Positions 14,959 through 23,594 of a stretch of DNA of 64,000 bases are shown here, in pieces. Position numbers and translations under genes: made by a program. A model generated the notes under the pieces. It did no database searches. It saw only the letters and a list, made by a program, of their open reading frames with translations, and had not been told where the DNA came from. Source of the DNA: an uncultured Eubacteriales bacterium (GTDB lineage: Bacteria; Bacillota; Clostridia; Oscillospirales; Acutalibacteraceae); the NCBI GenBank assembly GCA_934462705.1, contig CAKSIH010000002.1, positions 117,807-181,806 of the forward strand, written 5' to 3'. Each line of letters opens with the position of its first letter. Position 1 is the first letter of the stretch.

Positions 14959-16490
14959 TTTTTTCTAATTTTAATTATTCTCTTAAACCAATTCATGTCT
15001 TCCTTTGAAATACAGCCTATAATGATTAACATTACAGAATAAACAACTATAAATAGCAATGATTCAATTGTAGTTTGTACAAGAAGTGAATTAAAAGTAA
15101 TAAATTTTAACGTGATTTTTAAATTTAAAATAGAGAAAAAAGAACATGTTAAGGGTGAGAGTATCCAATCCCACAGATGAATTTTAACGTTAGCAACTTT
15201 TAGTAATCTGGCGATGCTTAGAGATGAATTTAAAATTGTACTTACAAATGTCATGATAATTAGTCCTGCGATTCCAATTCGAGGAATAAGTGCAAATATT
15301 AAAATGACTCTAGTGATCGAGTCAATTATATTGTATGATAAATAGTGAAGTTGCTCATTCAATCCTTTTAACATACCATCAACAATTTTGTCAAGATACA
15401 TTAATGGTACTAATGGTGCTAGAATACTTAGGTATATACCACATTCAGCGTTTGAGTAAATCAGGGTTCCAATATCGGATGAGAAAAACATTAAAAGAGA
15501 CATAACAGCAATTGAAAAAATTAAAGTGAGCTTTAAAACTCGAGATGCCATATATGAAATGTTTTTTTTATGGTGAACAGCGTTGGCTTCAGACATTTCA
15601 GGTATTAAAAGCATAGAAAAGGAAGCTAAAACTAAAGTTGGAAAGTAAATTATAGGAAGAACCATTCCGACAATTGTGCCATAAACGGAAAGAGCTTTTT
15701 GATTTGAACTACCATATTTTTTTAAGCCATCAGGAATTAAAATGTTTTCTATTGTACTAAGCCCTGAACGCAAGGATGCACTGGCTGTAAGGGGAAGAAA
15801 AATTGAAAGAATGCTAAAAAATGATTCTTTTACCTTAGGCATTGGAAATGAGCTCCATTTAACATCATAGAGATATAGAATATAAGAATAAATACAGGAT
15901 ATAAATTCAGAGACTGTAGTCCCAATAACAATTGCCGCACAAGAGTAATCAATTCCTAAGGGAGCCAGTTTTTGAATTAAAATTATAAATATAACTATTT
16001 CAATTATCTGTTCAAGCAACTGTTCACTTGCAGTTTTGATAACTTTTCTAATGGCATAGAAATAACCGCGAAAACAAGACGAAATAGCTACAAATGGTAG
16101 ACCAAAGGATAAAATTCTTAATGAAAGCAGGGCTCTTTTGTCTTTTAAAACATAAAGGCTTATTTGAGGGGAAAATAAAAAGAGTAATATTCCTGTTATA
16201 ATGCTTATTAATACTCCAAAGGTTAGGCATTTATTAACCACTTTTTTAGCTTTAAAAAATTGATTGTTAGCAGAATAATCTGTTACTAGTCTAGTAACAG
16301 TTAAGCTTACACCTGTTGTTGAAAATGTGGTTGCAAATATGTAAATTGACATAATAAGTTGATAAAGACCTATACATTCAGCACCAATCTTGTTTGACAT
16401 ATATATTCTAAAAGCCATTCCTATTCCCATGTTTATTAGCGATGTTAAAGTCAAAAACATTGCGTTTAATATAAAATTTTTCTTTTTCAT
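14940..16490 (-). CDS. SpoVB/MurJ-like polysaccharide flippase (MOP superfamily)
   Basis: This 516-residue integral membrane protein has about 14 hydrophobic segments, matching the roughly 518 residues of Bacillus SpoVB. The N-terminus has ILNAMFLTLTSLINMGIGMA and RIYMSNKIGAECIGLYQL, typical of the SpoVB-like branch of the MATE-related MOP flippases. Members move lipid-linked precursors (lipid II or oligosaccharide units) across the membrane; SpoVB acts in spore cortex synthesis. The rhamnose operon in this window lacks its own flippase, so this protein might alternatively serve that pathway (inference). It is monocistronic and convergent with the Nif11 cluster. The family is firm, the substrate open. 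Confidence 0.85.
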   Translation of the reverse strand: MKKKNFILNAMFLTLTSLINMGIGMAFRIYMSNKIGAECIGLYQLIMSIYIFATTFSTTGVSLTVTRLVTDYSANNQFFKAKKVVNKCLTFGVLISIITGILLFLFSPQISLYVLKDKRALLSLRILSFGLPFVAISSCFRGYFYAIRKVIKTASEQLLEQIIEIVIFIILIQKLAPLGIDYSCAAIVIGTTVSEFISCIYSYILYLYDVKWSSFPMPKVKESFFSILSIFLPLTASASLRSGLSTIENILIPDGLKKYGSSNQKALSVYGTIVGMVLPIIYFPTLVLASFSMLLIPEMSEANAVHHKKNISYMASRVLKLTLIFSIAVMSLLMFFSSDIGTLIYSNAECGIYLSILAPLVPLMYLDKIVDGMLKGLNEQLHYLSYNIIDSITRVILIFALIPRIGIAGLIIMTFVSTILNSSLSIARLLKVANVKIHLWDWILSPLTCSFFSILNLKITLKFITFNSLLVQTTIESLLFIVVYSVMLIIIGCISKEDMNWFKRIIKIRKKETSTT

Positions 16491-16672
16491 TTTTTTTCAC
16501 CTCGTTCTAAAAAGTATATGCACGTTACTTTGTTAAATATGTACTAGACATAATTGTATATTTGTGATAAAATAAAAGTAATATATTTGTATTTTTGAAA
16601 AAATTTTAGAATGTATGTGTCAGCAGTTTTATGTGACAAGCATTAAGATAAGTGAAAAGGTGGATTATTAAG

Positions 16673-17197
16673 GTGAAAGCTTCATTGTTGAAATCGAAAT
16701 TTGATAACATTTATAAAATTATGGAAAGTTCTTTTCCAAGTAGTGAAATGAGAACATATGATGGGCAAAAATTATTATTAAACAATGGCCTTTATCACAT
16801 AAATATTCAAACAGATGATAAAGATGTAATAATAGGTTTTTTAGCTTATTGGGATTTAAGCAATTGCATGTTTTTAGAGCACTTAGCAGTTGATAAAAAA
16901 GCAAGAGGCAAGGGTATAGGTGGAAAACTAATAGATCAAGTTTTTAAAGAAAGTAAAAAGAATGTTTTTTTTGAGGTAGAGCCACCTGTAGATGAAATTT
17001 CTCGCAGAAGAGTAAAGTTTTATCAAAAAAGGGGTGCCCATTTAAATGAATTTTATTATGAGCAACCTGCGCTAAGGGAAAACGAGAAAGCACAGCATCT
17101 TATGATAATGAGTTATCCAAATTCTATAGATGAAAATTCATTTAATAAATACAAAAAAGAAATATATGAGCATGTTTATAATATTGTGCTAAAGTAA
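16673..17197 (+). CDS. GNAT-family N-acetyltransferase
   Basis: The 174-residue cytosolic protein has the GNAT fold: VIIGFLAYWDL strand, FLEHLAVDKKARGKGIGGKL (the acetyl-CoA loop with RGKGIG, near residues 74-93), and a C-terminal RRRVKFYQKRGAH segment. The substrate cannot be told. I start at the GTG at 16673, nine bases after AAAGGTGG; the GTG at 16652 lies before that site. The gene stands alone between the divergent flippase and a 565-base region without recognisable genes. Confidence 0.85.
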   Translation: MKASLLKSKFDNIYKIMESSFPSSEMRTYDGQKLLLNNGLYHINIQTDDKDVIIGFLAYWDLSNCMFLEHLAVDKKARGKGIGGKLIDQVFKESKKNVFFEVEPPVDEISRRRVKFYQKRGAHLNEFYYEQPALRENEKAQHLMIMSYPNSIDENSFNKYKKEIYEHVYNIVLK

Positions 17198-17730
17198 TTC
17201 GGTGGCTGTGTTATATGAGAGAATATGTCATTTTAATGAACTTAACTTGTGATTAAGGCAGTGAGCAAGCAGAGAAATTGGAAGTGAAAGTTTTACCTAT
17301 AAAGTTTGCTCTTAACAATGATATAAACTGAATAAATAATGATTTTAATGCTGAGAAATTTTATAATTTGATTTGATAGGGTGTACAGGCACCAACAATG
17401 CAAATTAATTTTTTAACTTTTATTGATGTATTTTTTATATTTAGATTAAGGCTTGGATGTTATATACTATCTTTTTTGTCAAAGTTAAGCAATACTTATG
17501 ATTTTGCGAATTTAGCTATGCAAGAATTAAAGGATAAATATCCTAATAGAAAATTATTACTAAAGACTTCCTTTGTGCGTGTATGAATGAAGGATTTTTG
17601 GTTTATTATGCATCAAAAAGGAGATAGGGGTTAACAATTGAGGAACTCTCTAATTGATTTGAAGAAAATAAGCTTAAGATTTGCTGTCCTCACCGTTTGA
17701 GAAGAGCAAGGTGAACATGTTTGCAACAAA
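17198..17730. other. Gene-poor stretch with a doubtful small frame
   Basis: No recognisable gene lies here. A 62-codon frame (17398-17586, plus) lacks a good ribosome site. Its end (LKDKYPNRKLLLKTSFVRV) reads like normal protein, and another frame continues NEGFLVYYASKRR up to about 17632. This could be a decayed gene with frameshifts; the ancestor is not recognised. Confidence 0.35.
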
Positions 17731-17765
17731 AAACCATCCTAGCTTAATGCTAGGATGGTTTTTTA
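17731..17765. terminator. Strong bidirectional terminator
   Basis: A 13-bp perfect stem (17731-17743 with 17749-17761) with a 5-base loop is flanked by A and T tracts. It precedes the end of the convergent gene at 17763-18224. Confidence 0.85.
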
Positions 17766-18224
17766 TTCAGCAGATTTTGTGGGGTTTTTAAGTTCCTGAC
17801 GTGCTTTGCGAAGTTCAGACAAATTTAAATTTAAAAAATCATCTGTTCTCCTCATTATGTCGTCCACATAGTCATTAGTAGCCTTTTTTATATTTCGAGA
17901 GGCAGTTTTAGCTTCAAGTAAAATGTTTTCTGAACGTGCTTTAGCTTTCACTACGATTTCTTCTTTTTCAACCAAAAGCTTTGCTTTTTCTTCTGCAGCA
18001 GAGATAATAGACTCAGCTTCGTCTTTTGCTGTCGTTATTATTTTTGCGCGGTCAGCGACAATTGCCTTTGCCTGTTTAAGTTCATTTGGAAGTGTATCTC
18101 TAATTTCAGCTGACAAATCCTTTATTCTATTTATGTCTACAAAACCCTTACCGCCAGTTAAAGGTAGATTCCAAGATTCCTGTAAAATTTCTTCGAGCTC
18201 ATCAAGAAGTTCCTCAACTGTCAT
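17763..18224 (-). CDS. Coiled-coil protein, ATP-synthase-b-like (DivIVA-type helix)
   Basis: The 153-residue protein is almost entirely charged helix, with an Ala/Glu/Lys-rich central repeat (AKDEAESIISAAEEKAKLLV near residues 66-85) resembling F0 subunit b stalks and DivIVA-like proteins. It has no membrane segment, and its function is not known. The N-terminus TVEELLDELEEIL resembles small cell-division-linked coiled coils. It overlaps the end of coaD by 11 bases: AAGGAGGA inside the coaD 3' end precedes the ATG at 18224, seven bases away. Genes of this kind often follow coaD in Clostridia, but I cannot check this here. Confidence 0.65.
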   Translation of the reverse strand: MTVEELLDELEEILQESWNLPLTGGKGFVDINRIKDLSAEIRDTLPNELKQAKAIVADRAKIITTAKDEAESIISAAEEKAKLLVEKEEIVVKAKARSENILLEAKTASRNIKKATNDYVDDIMRRTDDFLNLNLSELRKARQELKNPTKSAE

Positions 18225-18717
18225 GAGCAATTCCTCCTTTGTTTATTAGTTTTGATTTTATATATTCTCGGACACACTCTGGCACAAAGCTGGAAATGTC
18301 CCCGCCTAAAAAGGCAATTTCTTTTAAGCTGCTTGAGCTAATATGCATGTTTTCGATTTTAGAAAATAAAAAAATTGTCTCAAAATCATTATACATGGTT
18401 TTATTTGTGATGTCCATTTTAAACTCATAATTAAAGTCGATGGTATTTCTAAGACCCTTTAAAACAAATTTTATATTTTTTTCTTTTAAATAATTTACCA
18501 ATAATCCACTAAAAAAATCTATTTCCACATTTTTTATGTTAACTGTTGCTTCTTTTAATAAAATTTTTCTTTCATCTTTAGAAAAAAAAGTAGACTTATT
18601 CATATTCTGCAAAACTAAAACTATAACTTTATCAAACATTGAAGACGCTCTTTGTATAATGTCCAGATGACCTAAAGTCACAGGATCAAAGGAGCCTGGA
18701 TATACTGCAATTTTCAT
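18214..18717 (-). CDS. coaD: Phosphopantetheine adenylyltransferase
   Basis: CoaD transfers AMP from ATP to 4'-phosphopantetheine, the penultimate step of coenzyme A synthesis. The 167-residue length is usual. The nucleotidyltransferase signature YPGSFDPVTLGHLDII is at residues 5-20. The C-terminal ISSSSLKEIAFLGGDIS region near 127-143 corresponds to the family ATP-binding ISSS/R-type motif. The start codon directly follows the rsmD stop (TAAATG), so coaD is translationally coupled to rsmD, the usual gene pair in Firmicutes. Confidence 0.95.
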   Translation of the reverse strand: MKIAVYPGSFDPVTLGHLDIIQRASSMFDKVIVLVLQNMNKSTFFSKDERKILLKEATVNIKNVEIDFFSGLLVNYLKEKNIKFVLKGLRNTIDFNYEFKMDITNKTMYNDFETIFLFSKIENMHISSSSLKEIAFLGGDISSFVPECVREYIKSKLINKGGIAHDS

Positions 18718-19263
18718 TTAAATCACGTCCGTATGTTTATAAGTTGTAATTAATATTTTTCCATATCGATTTGTTTTGAAGACAGTAAAGCAACCAATAT
18801 TTTGAGGCAAAATATCAATAATTGAACTTTCGCAGACAATTTTTCCGTCTTTAGAAACAAAGTTAACTAAACCTGGTAGAACTTTTTTAAGTATTCCCCT
18901 GTTGTATGGAGGATCAAGAAAGGCAATGTCAAAAATGTCTTTATTTTTTTTCAAAAATATTTCAGCCTTTGTATTATATACCTTAGAGCAATTAACAAAA
19001 TCAGTTTCTGAAAGATTTTTTTTTATAATATTAATTGAGTTTGGGCTTGCATCTACAAATGTAGCACTAGATGCTCCTCGGCTTAAAGCCTCTATACCCA
19101 TTTGACCAGAACCAGCAAACAAATCTAAAAAGCTGCAGTTCATTAAGTCGAATTGCAACATACTGAAAATAGCTTCTTTTATTTTATCAGTTGTTGGTCG
19201 AGTGTCCAGTCCTTTTGGAGTGTATAGCCTTTTTCCTTTTTTGACTCCTGTAATAATGCGCAT
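18718..19263 (-). CDS. rsmD: 16S rRNA (guanine(966)-N2)-methyltransferase
   Basis: RsmD methylates N2 of G966 in 16S rRNA using S-adenosylmethionine. The 181-residue protein begins MRIITGVKKGKRL, with RPTTDKIKEAIFSML near residues 22-36, SAM loop LDLFAGSGQMGIEALSRGA near 47-65, and catalytic DPPY near 117. It is the first gene of an rsmD-coaD-coiled-coil operon. An AAGGAAGG site lies before the ATG. Confidence 0.95.
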   Translation of the reverse strand: MRIITGVKKGKRLYTPKGLDTRPTTDKIKEAIFSMLQFDLMNCSFLDLFAGSGQMGIEALSRGASSATFVDASPNSINIIKKNLSETDFVNCSKVYNTKAEIFLKKNKDIFDIAFLDPPYNRGILKKVLPGLVNFVSKDGKIVCESSIIDILPQNIGCFTVFKTNRYGKILITTYKHTDVI

Positions 19264-19353
19264 AATTTTTACCTTCCTTATTTTCCTTTACATTATGATA
19301 TAAATTTCAAAATTTGTCAAGAAGATTTATTTTTATTATATAAACAAGCAGGT

Positions 19354-21180
19354 TTAACTTCTCTTTGAAAGGAAATCAAGTATATTTTCAGCAATATTCT
19401 GATTTATTCCATCAATAGATATTAATTCATCTTTTGTAGCGCTTTTTATGGAGTCAATATTTTTAAAGTGTTTAATAAGTGCTTTAGAGCGTTTTTTACC
19501 GACACCAGGTATTTCCATAAGTGATGAAAGAAAACTATTTTTATTGTGAAGCTTTCTGTGATAATTAATGGCGAATCTATGAACTTCTTCTTGAACTTTT
19601 GATATTAAAGAAAATGCAGTTTGTTTCGAAGTAAGGCTTATCTCATTTCCATCGTCTGTTATTGCACGAGTACGATGTTTGCTATTTTTAACCATGCCAT
19701 AAGTTGGAATATCGTAACCTCGGTCTTTTAACACAGCTTTTACAGCGGAAACTTGCCCCTTGCCACCGTCTAATAATATTAAATCTGGCAATTGCGAAAA
19801 ACTAGGATCTTTATTATTTCCATTTTCATATTCATTAAGTCTACGGGTTATTATTTCTTTCATGGATTCATAATCATTTTGCCCGACAAAGCCTTTAATT
19901 TTAAATTTTCTGTAAGAAGATTTTAAGGGTCTTGCATTTTTAAAAACAACCATTCCGGCAACGTTGTCACTGCCACTTGTATGAGATATATCATAAGATT
20001 CAATGTATGTTGGTGTTTTTTCCAGCTTTAATAGCTCTTTAAGTTCATTTAGAGAAGTTGTTTCCCGAAAGTTTCTGTTTACATAGCTTGAAAGCCTTTC
20101 AGCGGCATTATTTTTACACATCTCAATTAACTTTAATGGTTCACCACGTTTGGGGACAGTTATACTAACTTTTTTCCCAGAAACATTAAATAACCAGGTA
20201 AGTAAAAGTTTTTCATCTTTTATTTTTCCATCGATTAAAATTGCCGCTGGAATAGTTTTAGCCTCAGAATAATACCTTTTTAAAAATTCAGTTCTTATTT
20301 CTACTGTGTTTTCATCACTTTTTAATATGTGGTTTTCACGGTCAAATAATTTGCCTTCTGCAAAATGGAATATTTCTATGCTGAATAATTTTTCACTTTG
20401 CACAATGCCAATGACATCTTGCTCTTTAGCGGTTAAAAAGACTACCTTTTGTTTTTCTTGAATTTTATTTATAGCCTTTATTCTATCCCTAACATCTGCT
20501 GCTTTTTCGAAATCAAGATTATTAGAAAAATGCTGCATTTTAGCGTTTAATTTATTTAAAATTGATGTATTTGATCCTTTAAGAAAGCTTATAGCATCTT
20601 TTATATTTTCATTATAATAAAGTTTATCAACCTTGCCGGTACAAGGAGCGCAACATTTATTTATATAATAGCTAAGGCAAGGACGAGTTTTTTCTCTTTT
20701 TGAAAAAGAGCGATTGCACGTTGGAAGTTTAAAAATTTCAATTGCTTCATCAACAATGCTCGATATGCTACTAGAACTTGTGTAGGGACCTAAATAAGTC
20801 GAGTTATCGTCAGCCATACTATTTGCGGTGCTTATTCTTGGATAATCTTCATGAGTTATTTTAATGTAATGGTAACCTTTATCGTCTTTTAAAAGTATGT
20901 TATATTTTGGCTTATACTGTTTTATAAGGCTGCATTCAAGCACTAGTGCTTCAAATTCGCTGTCAGTTAAAATATATTCGAAGTCATTTACATGCGACAC
21001 CATGGTTTTAACTTTTTCGGTATGTCTGTCTTGGCTTCTAAAGTATTGAGATACTCTATTTTTTAAGGATTTAGCTTTACCTATATAAATTATGTTATTA
21101 TCCTTATCTTTCATAATATAAACACCGGGATTTGAGGGCAGTTCATTAGCTTTTTTTTGCAATGTATATATTTTTTTCAA
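19354..21180 (-). CDS. uvrC: Excinuclease ABC subunit C
   Basis: UvrC makes both incisions in nucleotide excision repair. The 608-residue protein contains the GIY-YIG endonuclease (NPGVYIMKDKDNNIIYIGKA near residues 18-37), a Cys-rich segment (CLSYYINKCCAPC near 169-181), a UVR domain (FEKAADVRDRIKAINKIQ near 218), the RNase-H-like C-terminal nuclease (ESYDISHTSG and LPDLILLDGGKGQV) and a C-terminal helix-hairpin-helix pair (IPGVGKKRSKALI). It starts at a TTG at 21180, after GGGGGG. It lies downstream of ptsH, separated by a terminator. Confidence 0.96.
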   Translation of the reverse strand: MKKIYTLQKKANELPSNPGVYIMKDKDNNIIYIGKAKSLKNRVSQYFRSQDRHTEKVKTMVSHVNDFEYILTDSEFEALVLECSLIKQYKPKYNILLKDDKGYHYIKITHEDYPRISTANSMADDNSTYLGPYTSSSSISSIVDEAIEIFKLPTCNRSFSKREKTRPCLSYYINKCCAPCTGKVDKLYYNENIKDAISFLKGSNTSILNKLNAKMQHFSNNLDFEKAADVRDRIKAINKIQEKQKVVFLTAKEQDVIGIVQSEKLFSIEIFHFAEGKLFDRENHILKSDENTVEIRTEFLKRYYSEAKTIPAAILIDGKIKDEKLLLTWLFNVSGKKVSITVPKRGEPLKLIEMCKNNAAERLSSYVNRNFRETTSLNELKELLKLEKTPTYIESYDISHTSGSDNVAGMVVFKNARPLKSSYRKFKIKGFVGQNDYESMKEIITRRLNEYENGNNKDPSFSQLPDLILLDGGKGQVSAVKAVLKDRGYDIPTYGMVKNSKHRTRAITDDGNEISLTSKQTAFSLISKVQEEVHRFAINYHRKLHNKNSFLSSLMEIPGVGKKRSKALIKHFKNIDSIKSATKDELISIDGINQNIAENILDFLSKRS

Positions 21181-21206
21181 AACAATTTCCCCCCTTTAAT
21201 AAAAAA

Positions 21207-21224
21207 CACCGCCATAAGACGGTG
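21207..21224 (-). terminator. Terminator after ptsH
   Basis: On the minus strand a 7-bp stem with one G-U pair (21218-21224 with 21207-21213, loop TTAT) is followed by a run of six T residues. Confidence 0.65.
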
Positions 21225-21238
21225 CCTTTCAGATTTTT

Positions 21239-21502
21239 TTATTCGATAAACCCGGAATTAATTAAATTTACTAAACTGTCTACAGCTTCCTCTTCGTCAT
21301 TTCCATCTGCAATTATTTTAATAGACACCCCGCCTACTATTCCTAAGGATAAAACTCCTAGTAAACTTTTGGCATTTGCGCGCCGTTCATCTTTTTCTAT
21401 CCAAATAGATGAATTAAACTCGTTGGCTTTTTGAATGAAAAAAGTAGCAGGCCTTGCATGTAGTCCTACTTTATTTTGTACAATAATATCCTTAACATAC
21501 AT
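21239..21502 (-). CDS. ptsH: Phosphocarrier protein HPr
   Basis: HPr carries phosphate in the sugar phosphotransferase system and, in Firmicutes, mediates carbon catabolite repression when phosphorylated on Ser-46. The 87-residue protein has the PTS His site VGLHARPATFF and the regulatory Ser in NAKSLLGVLSLGI, so it is a true HPr and not the His-less Crh. Enzyme I is not adjacent. It has its own promoter and terminator. Confidence 0.93.
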   Translation of the reverse strand: MYVKDIIVQNKVGLHARPATFFIQKANEFNSSIWIEKDERRANAKSLLGVLSLGIVGGVSIKIIADGNDEEEAVDSLVNLINSGFIE

Positions 21503-21576
21503 TTAAACCACTCCTATTTTAGTATTTATATAGTTAAAAATTATAGTTTACTTATCAAAATTTTATAGACGGATAT

Positions 21577-21604
21577 ATTATAACACAAATTGAAATTTTG
21601 TCAA
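21577..21604 (-). promoter_or_regulatory. Sigma-A type promoter of ptsH
   Basis: On the minus strand TTGACA (21599-21604) and TATAAT (21577-21582) are 16 bases apart, 75 bases before the ptsH start. Confidence 0.65.
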
Positions 21605-21753
21605 CAACAAATAAAAAGTTTATATATTTTTTACCATTATATTATAAATGCATTGTTGATTAGTTGTTTAATATTACAATTTTCGAGATAATGTTATGAT
21701 AAAGGTTTTATTGTTACGGAGACTTATATACTTTAACTAAATACTTTTTACAG

Positions 21754-22461
21754 TCATTTATTTTTGTTTTGCAGTTTAGTGCTTTGTAAAAGATCCGGTC
21801 TAATCTTTTTTGTTCGTAAAAAGGATTGTTCCAATCTCCACTTTTTTATGTTTTTATGGTGACCTGAAAGTAATATCTCTGGAACAGCTTTATTTCTCCA
21901 AACTGCCGGTTTAGTGTATTGAGGATACTCTAAGAGTCCATTATAGTAGCTTTCTTCTTCAAAACATTCAGGACTTGATAAAACTCCCGGTATCATACGC
22001 ATAATTGCATCAGTAAGAATTAACGCCGGAAGTTCGCCTCCAGTTACAATAAAGTCTCCAATTGAAATTTGCTCATCAATAAATTCCTCTATTAATCGTT
22101 CATCTACACCTTCATAGTGCCCACATAAAATGGCAATATTCTCTTCTTTCGCTAATTCCTTTACCTTACTTTGGTGAAGCCTTTTTCCTTGAGGGGACAT
22201 GTATATAAATTTTGGCTTCTTTTTTCTCTTTTCACATATTGTTTCAAAACATTTTGCAATGGGCTCGGCTTTCATAAGCATACCCATACCGGGTCCATAT
22301 ACAGTGTCATCAACTCTTTTATGCTTATCATATGTATAATCCCTTATCTGGTGACACTCAACATTTACTATTCCTTTTCTTCTAGCTCTGCCTATAATAC
22401 TTTCATTTAGAACTGTATTGCACATATCCGGAAATAATGTCAAAATATCAATCTGCATCAT
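21754..22461 (-). CDS. trmD: tRNA (guanine(37)-N1)-methyltransferase
   Basis: TrmD adds m1G37 to tRNAs and prevents +1 frameshifting. The 235-residue SPOUT protein begins QIDILTLFPDM, has the conserved YGPGMGMLMKAEPI near residue 57, GHYEGVDERLIEEFIDEQIS near 113, and the SAM-knot segment SIGDFIVTGGELPAL. It overlaps the end of rimM (ATG at 22461 or 22458). It is the last gene of the ylxM-ffh-rpsP-khpA-rimM-trmD operon; rplS, its usual downstream neighbour, is missing here. Confidence 0.95.
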   Translation of the reverse strand: MMQIDILTLFPDMCNTVLNESIIGRARRKGIVNVECHQIRDYTYDKHKRVDDTVYGPGMGMLMKAEPIAKCFETICEKRKKKPKFIYMSPQGKRLHQSKVKELAKEENIAILCGHYEGVDERLIEEFIDEQISIGDFIVTGGELPALILTDAIMRMIPGVLSSPECFEEESYYNGLLEYPQYTKPAVWRNKAVPEILLSGHHKNIKKWRLEQSFLRTKKIRPDLLQSTKLQNKNK

Positions 22462-22963
22462 AAAATAACCCCTTAATTGGCGTAACTTTTATTATTTGAT
22501 TATTTATATCTGTTTCTTTTATTACGTTATCTATAACAGGAATTAAATGTTTAATTTCATTGTCGCTAGTGATTTCGTACACATCATTAGCTCCAGTTTT
22601 AAAAACATCAGTTACAGTACCGTATATTTTTTTAGTGTCGAAATCTAAAATTTTACAACCTATTATATCCTGTATGAAATATTCATTTTCATCAAGGCAT
22701 ATATCTTTTCTATCGGCATAAACAACTTTGTTTTTCATCTTTTCCGCAGTTTCTATTGTATCAATGCCATCAATATGCATAATAGCAACGTTTTTGTGCG
22801 GCCGCGCAGATTTAATAATGAGTTTGTTTTTGCCCTCATTTAAATATATTTTATTGAAGGAACACAACACTTCAACACTATTACACCAAGGAGCTACTTT
22901 TAAATCACCTTTTATTCCGTGAGTGTTAACTATTTTTCCAACTTCCAAAAATCTTTTTAACAA
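22448..22963 (-). CDS. rimM: Ribosome maturation factor RimM
   Basis: RimM helps assemble the 30S head by binding S19. The 171-residue protein begins LKRFLEVGKIVNTHGIKGDL, which aligns with the start of Bacillus RimM, and ends with a PRC-barrel (ENEYFIQDIIGCKI, VYEITSDNE, LIPVIDNVIKE). I chose the TTG at 22963, eight bases after GGAGG; the ATG at 22978 itself overlaps that ribosome site. It is separated from khpA by a terminator-like hairpin and overlaps trmD. Confidence 0.93.
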   Translation of the reverse strand: MLKRFLEVGKIVNTHGIKGDLKVAPWCNSVEVLCSFNKIYLNEGKNKLIIKSARPHKNVAIMHIDGIDTIETAEKMKNKVVYADRKDICLDENEYFIQDIIGCKILDFDTKKIYGTVTDVFKTGANDVYEITSDNEIKHLIPVIDNVIKETDINNQIIKVTPIKGLFYDAD

Positions 22964-22995
22964 TTTTATGTCCTCCATTTAACTGCATTAAACAA

Positions 22996-23020
22996 AAAGG
23001 GTGTAATTTTTACACCCTTT
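22996..23020 (-). terminator. Intra-operon hairpin/terminator between khpA and rimM
   Basis: An 11-bp perfect stem (22996-23006 with 23010-23020) is followed on the minus strand by a T-rich run. It probably reduces rimM-trmD expression relative to the ribosomal protein genes, or marks an RNA end (inference). Confidence 0.6.
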
Positions 23021-23025
23021 TTTGA

Positions 23026-23259
23026 TTAGTCTATTTCAACTGCAATTTTTAAATTATTTTTAATTGCTGCGGAACGCATTACCATACGAATAGCTTTTGC
23101 TATTCTACCTTGCTTTCCAATAACTCTTCCCATATCATCAGGTGAAACGTGAAGATGATAAACCACAATGCCTTTTTCGTTAACTTCATCAGTGTCAACG
23201 CGAACTTCATTGGGCTTTTTTACTAATCCTTTTGTTAAAACTAGTAAAAGATTCTCCAA
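23026..23259 (-). CDS. khpA: KH-domain RNA-binding protein KhpA
   Basis: This 77-residue protein is a single KH domain with the GxxG-type loop VIGKQGRIAKAIRMVMR near residues 43-59. KhpA works with KhpB/Jag as an RNA chaperone, linked to cell division control in Gram-positive bacteria. It starts with TTG at 23259, eight bases after GGAGGG. Its position between rpsP and rimM is that of Bacillus ylqC. Confidence 0.92.
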   Translation of the reverse strand: MENLLLVLTKGLVKKPNEVRVDTDEVNEKGIVVYHLHVSPDDMGRVIGKQGRIAKAIRMVMRSAAIKNNLKIAVEID

Positions 23260-23282
23260 AGGGGATTCCCTCCTGTTACTTT

Positions 23283-23525
23283 TTAAAGTACTTCGTGTTT
23301 CTTAAAAAGAGCCTTTACAGTATCAGTTGGCTGAGCACCATTTGCTATCCACTTTTTAGCCTTTTCAGAGTTAACTTTTACAACTACAGGATCAACTAAT
23401 GGATTGTAGTAACCAATTTCCTCTATAAAGCGGCCGTCACGTGGAAAACGAGAATCTGCAACTACTATACGGTAAAAAGGTGTTTTCTTTGCACCCATAC
23501 GACGTAGTCTAATTTTAACTGCCAT
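23283..23525 (-). CDS. rpsP: 30S ribosomal protein S16
   Basis: The 80-residue protein has the S16 signature MAVKIRLRRMGAKKTPFYRI, with VVADSRFPRDGRFIEEIGYY, DPVVVKVNSEKAKKWIANGA and QPTDTVKALF. GGAGGTG precedes the ATG. It is part of the SRP/ribosome maturation operon downstream of ffh. Confidence 0.97.
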   Translation of the reverse strand: MAVKIRLRRMGAKKTPFYRIVVADSRFPRDGRFIEEIGYYNPLVDPVVVKVNSEKAKKWIANGAQPTDTVKALFKKHEVL

Positions 23526-23594
23526 TTTAATTCACCTCCCAATTTAATTTATTTATATTTCAACCACAAGGTTTATTGCCTTACTGGATGAATG

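Noticed and set aside
14940..16490. Flippase as dedicated exporter of the Nif11-leader proteins
   Set aside because: It is convergent, of the MOP/SpoVB type for lipid-linked sugars, and lacks a peptidase domain.
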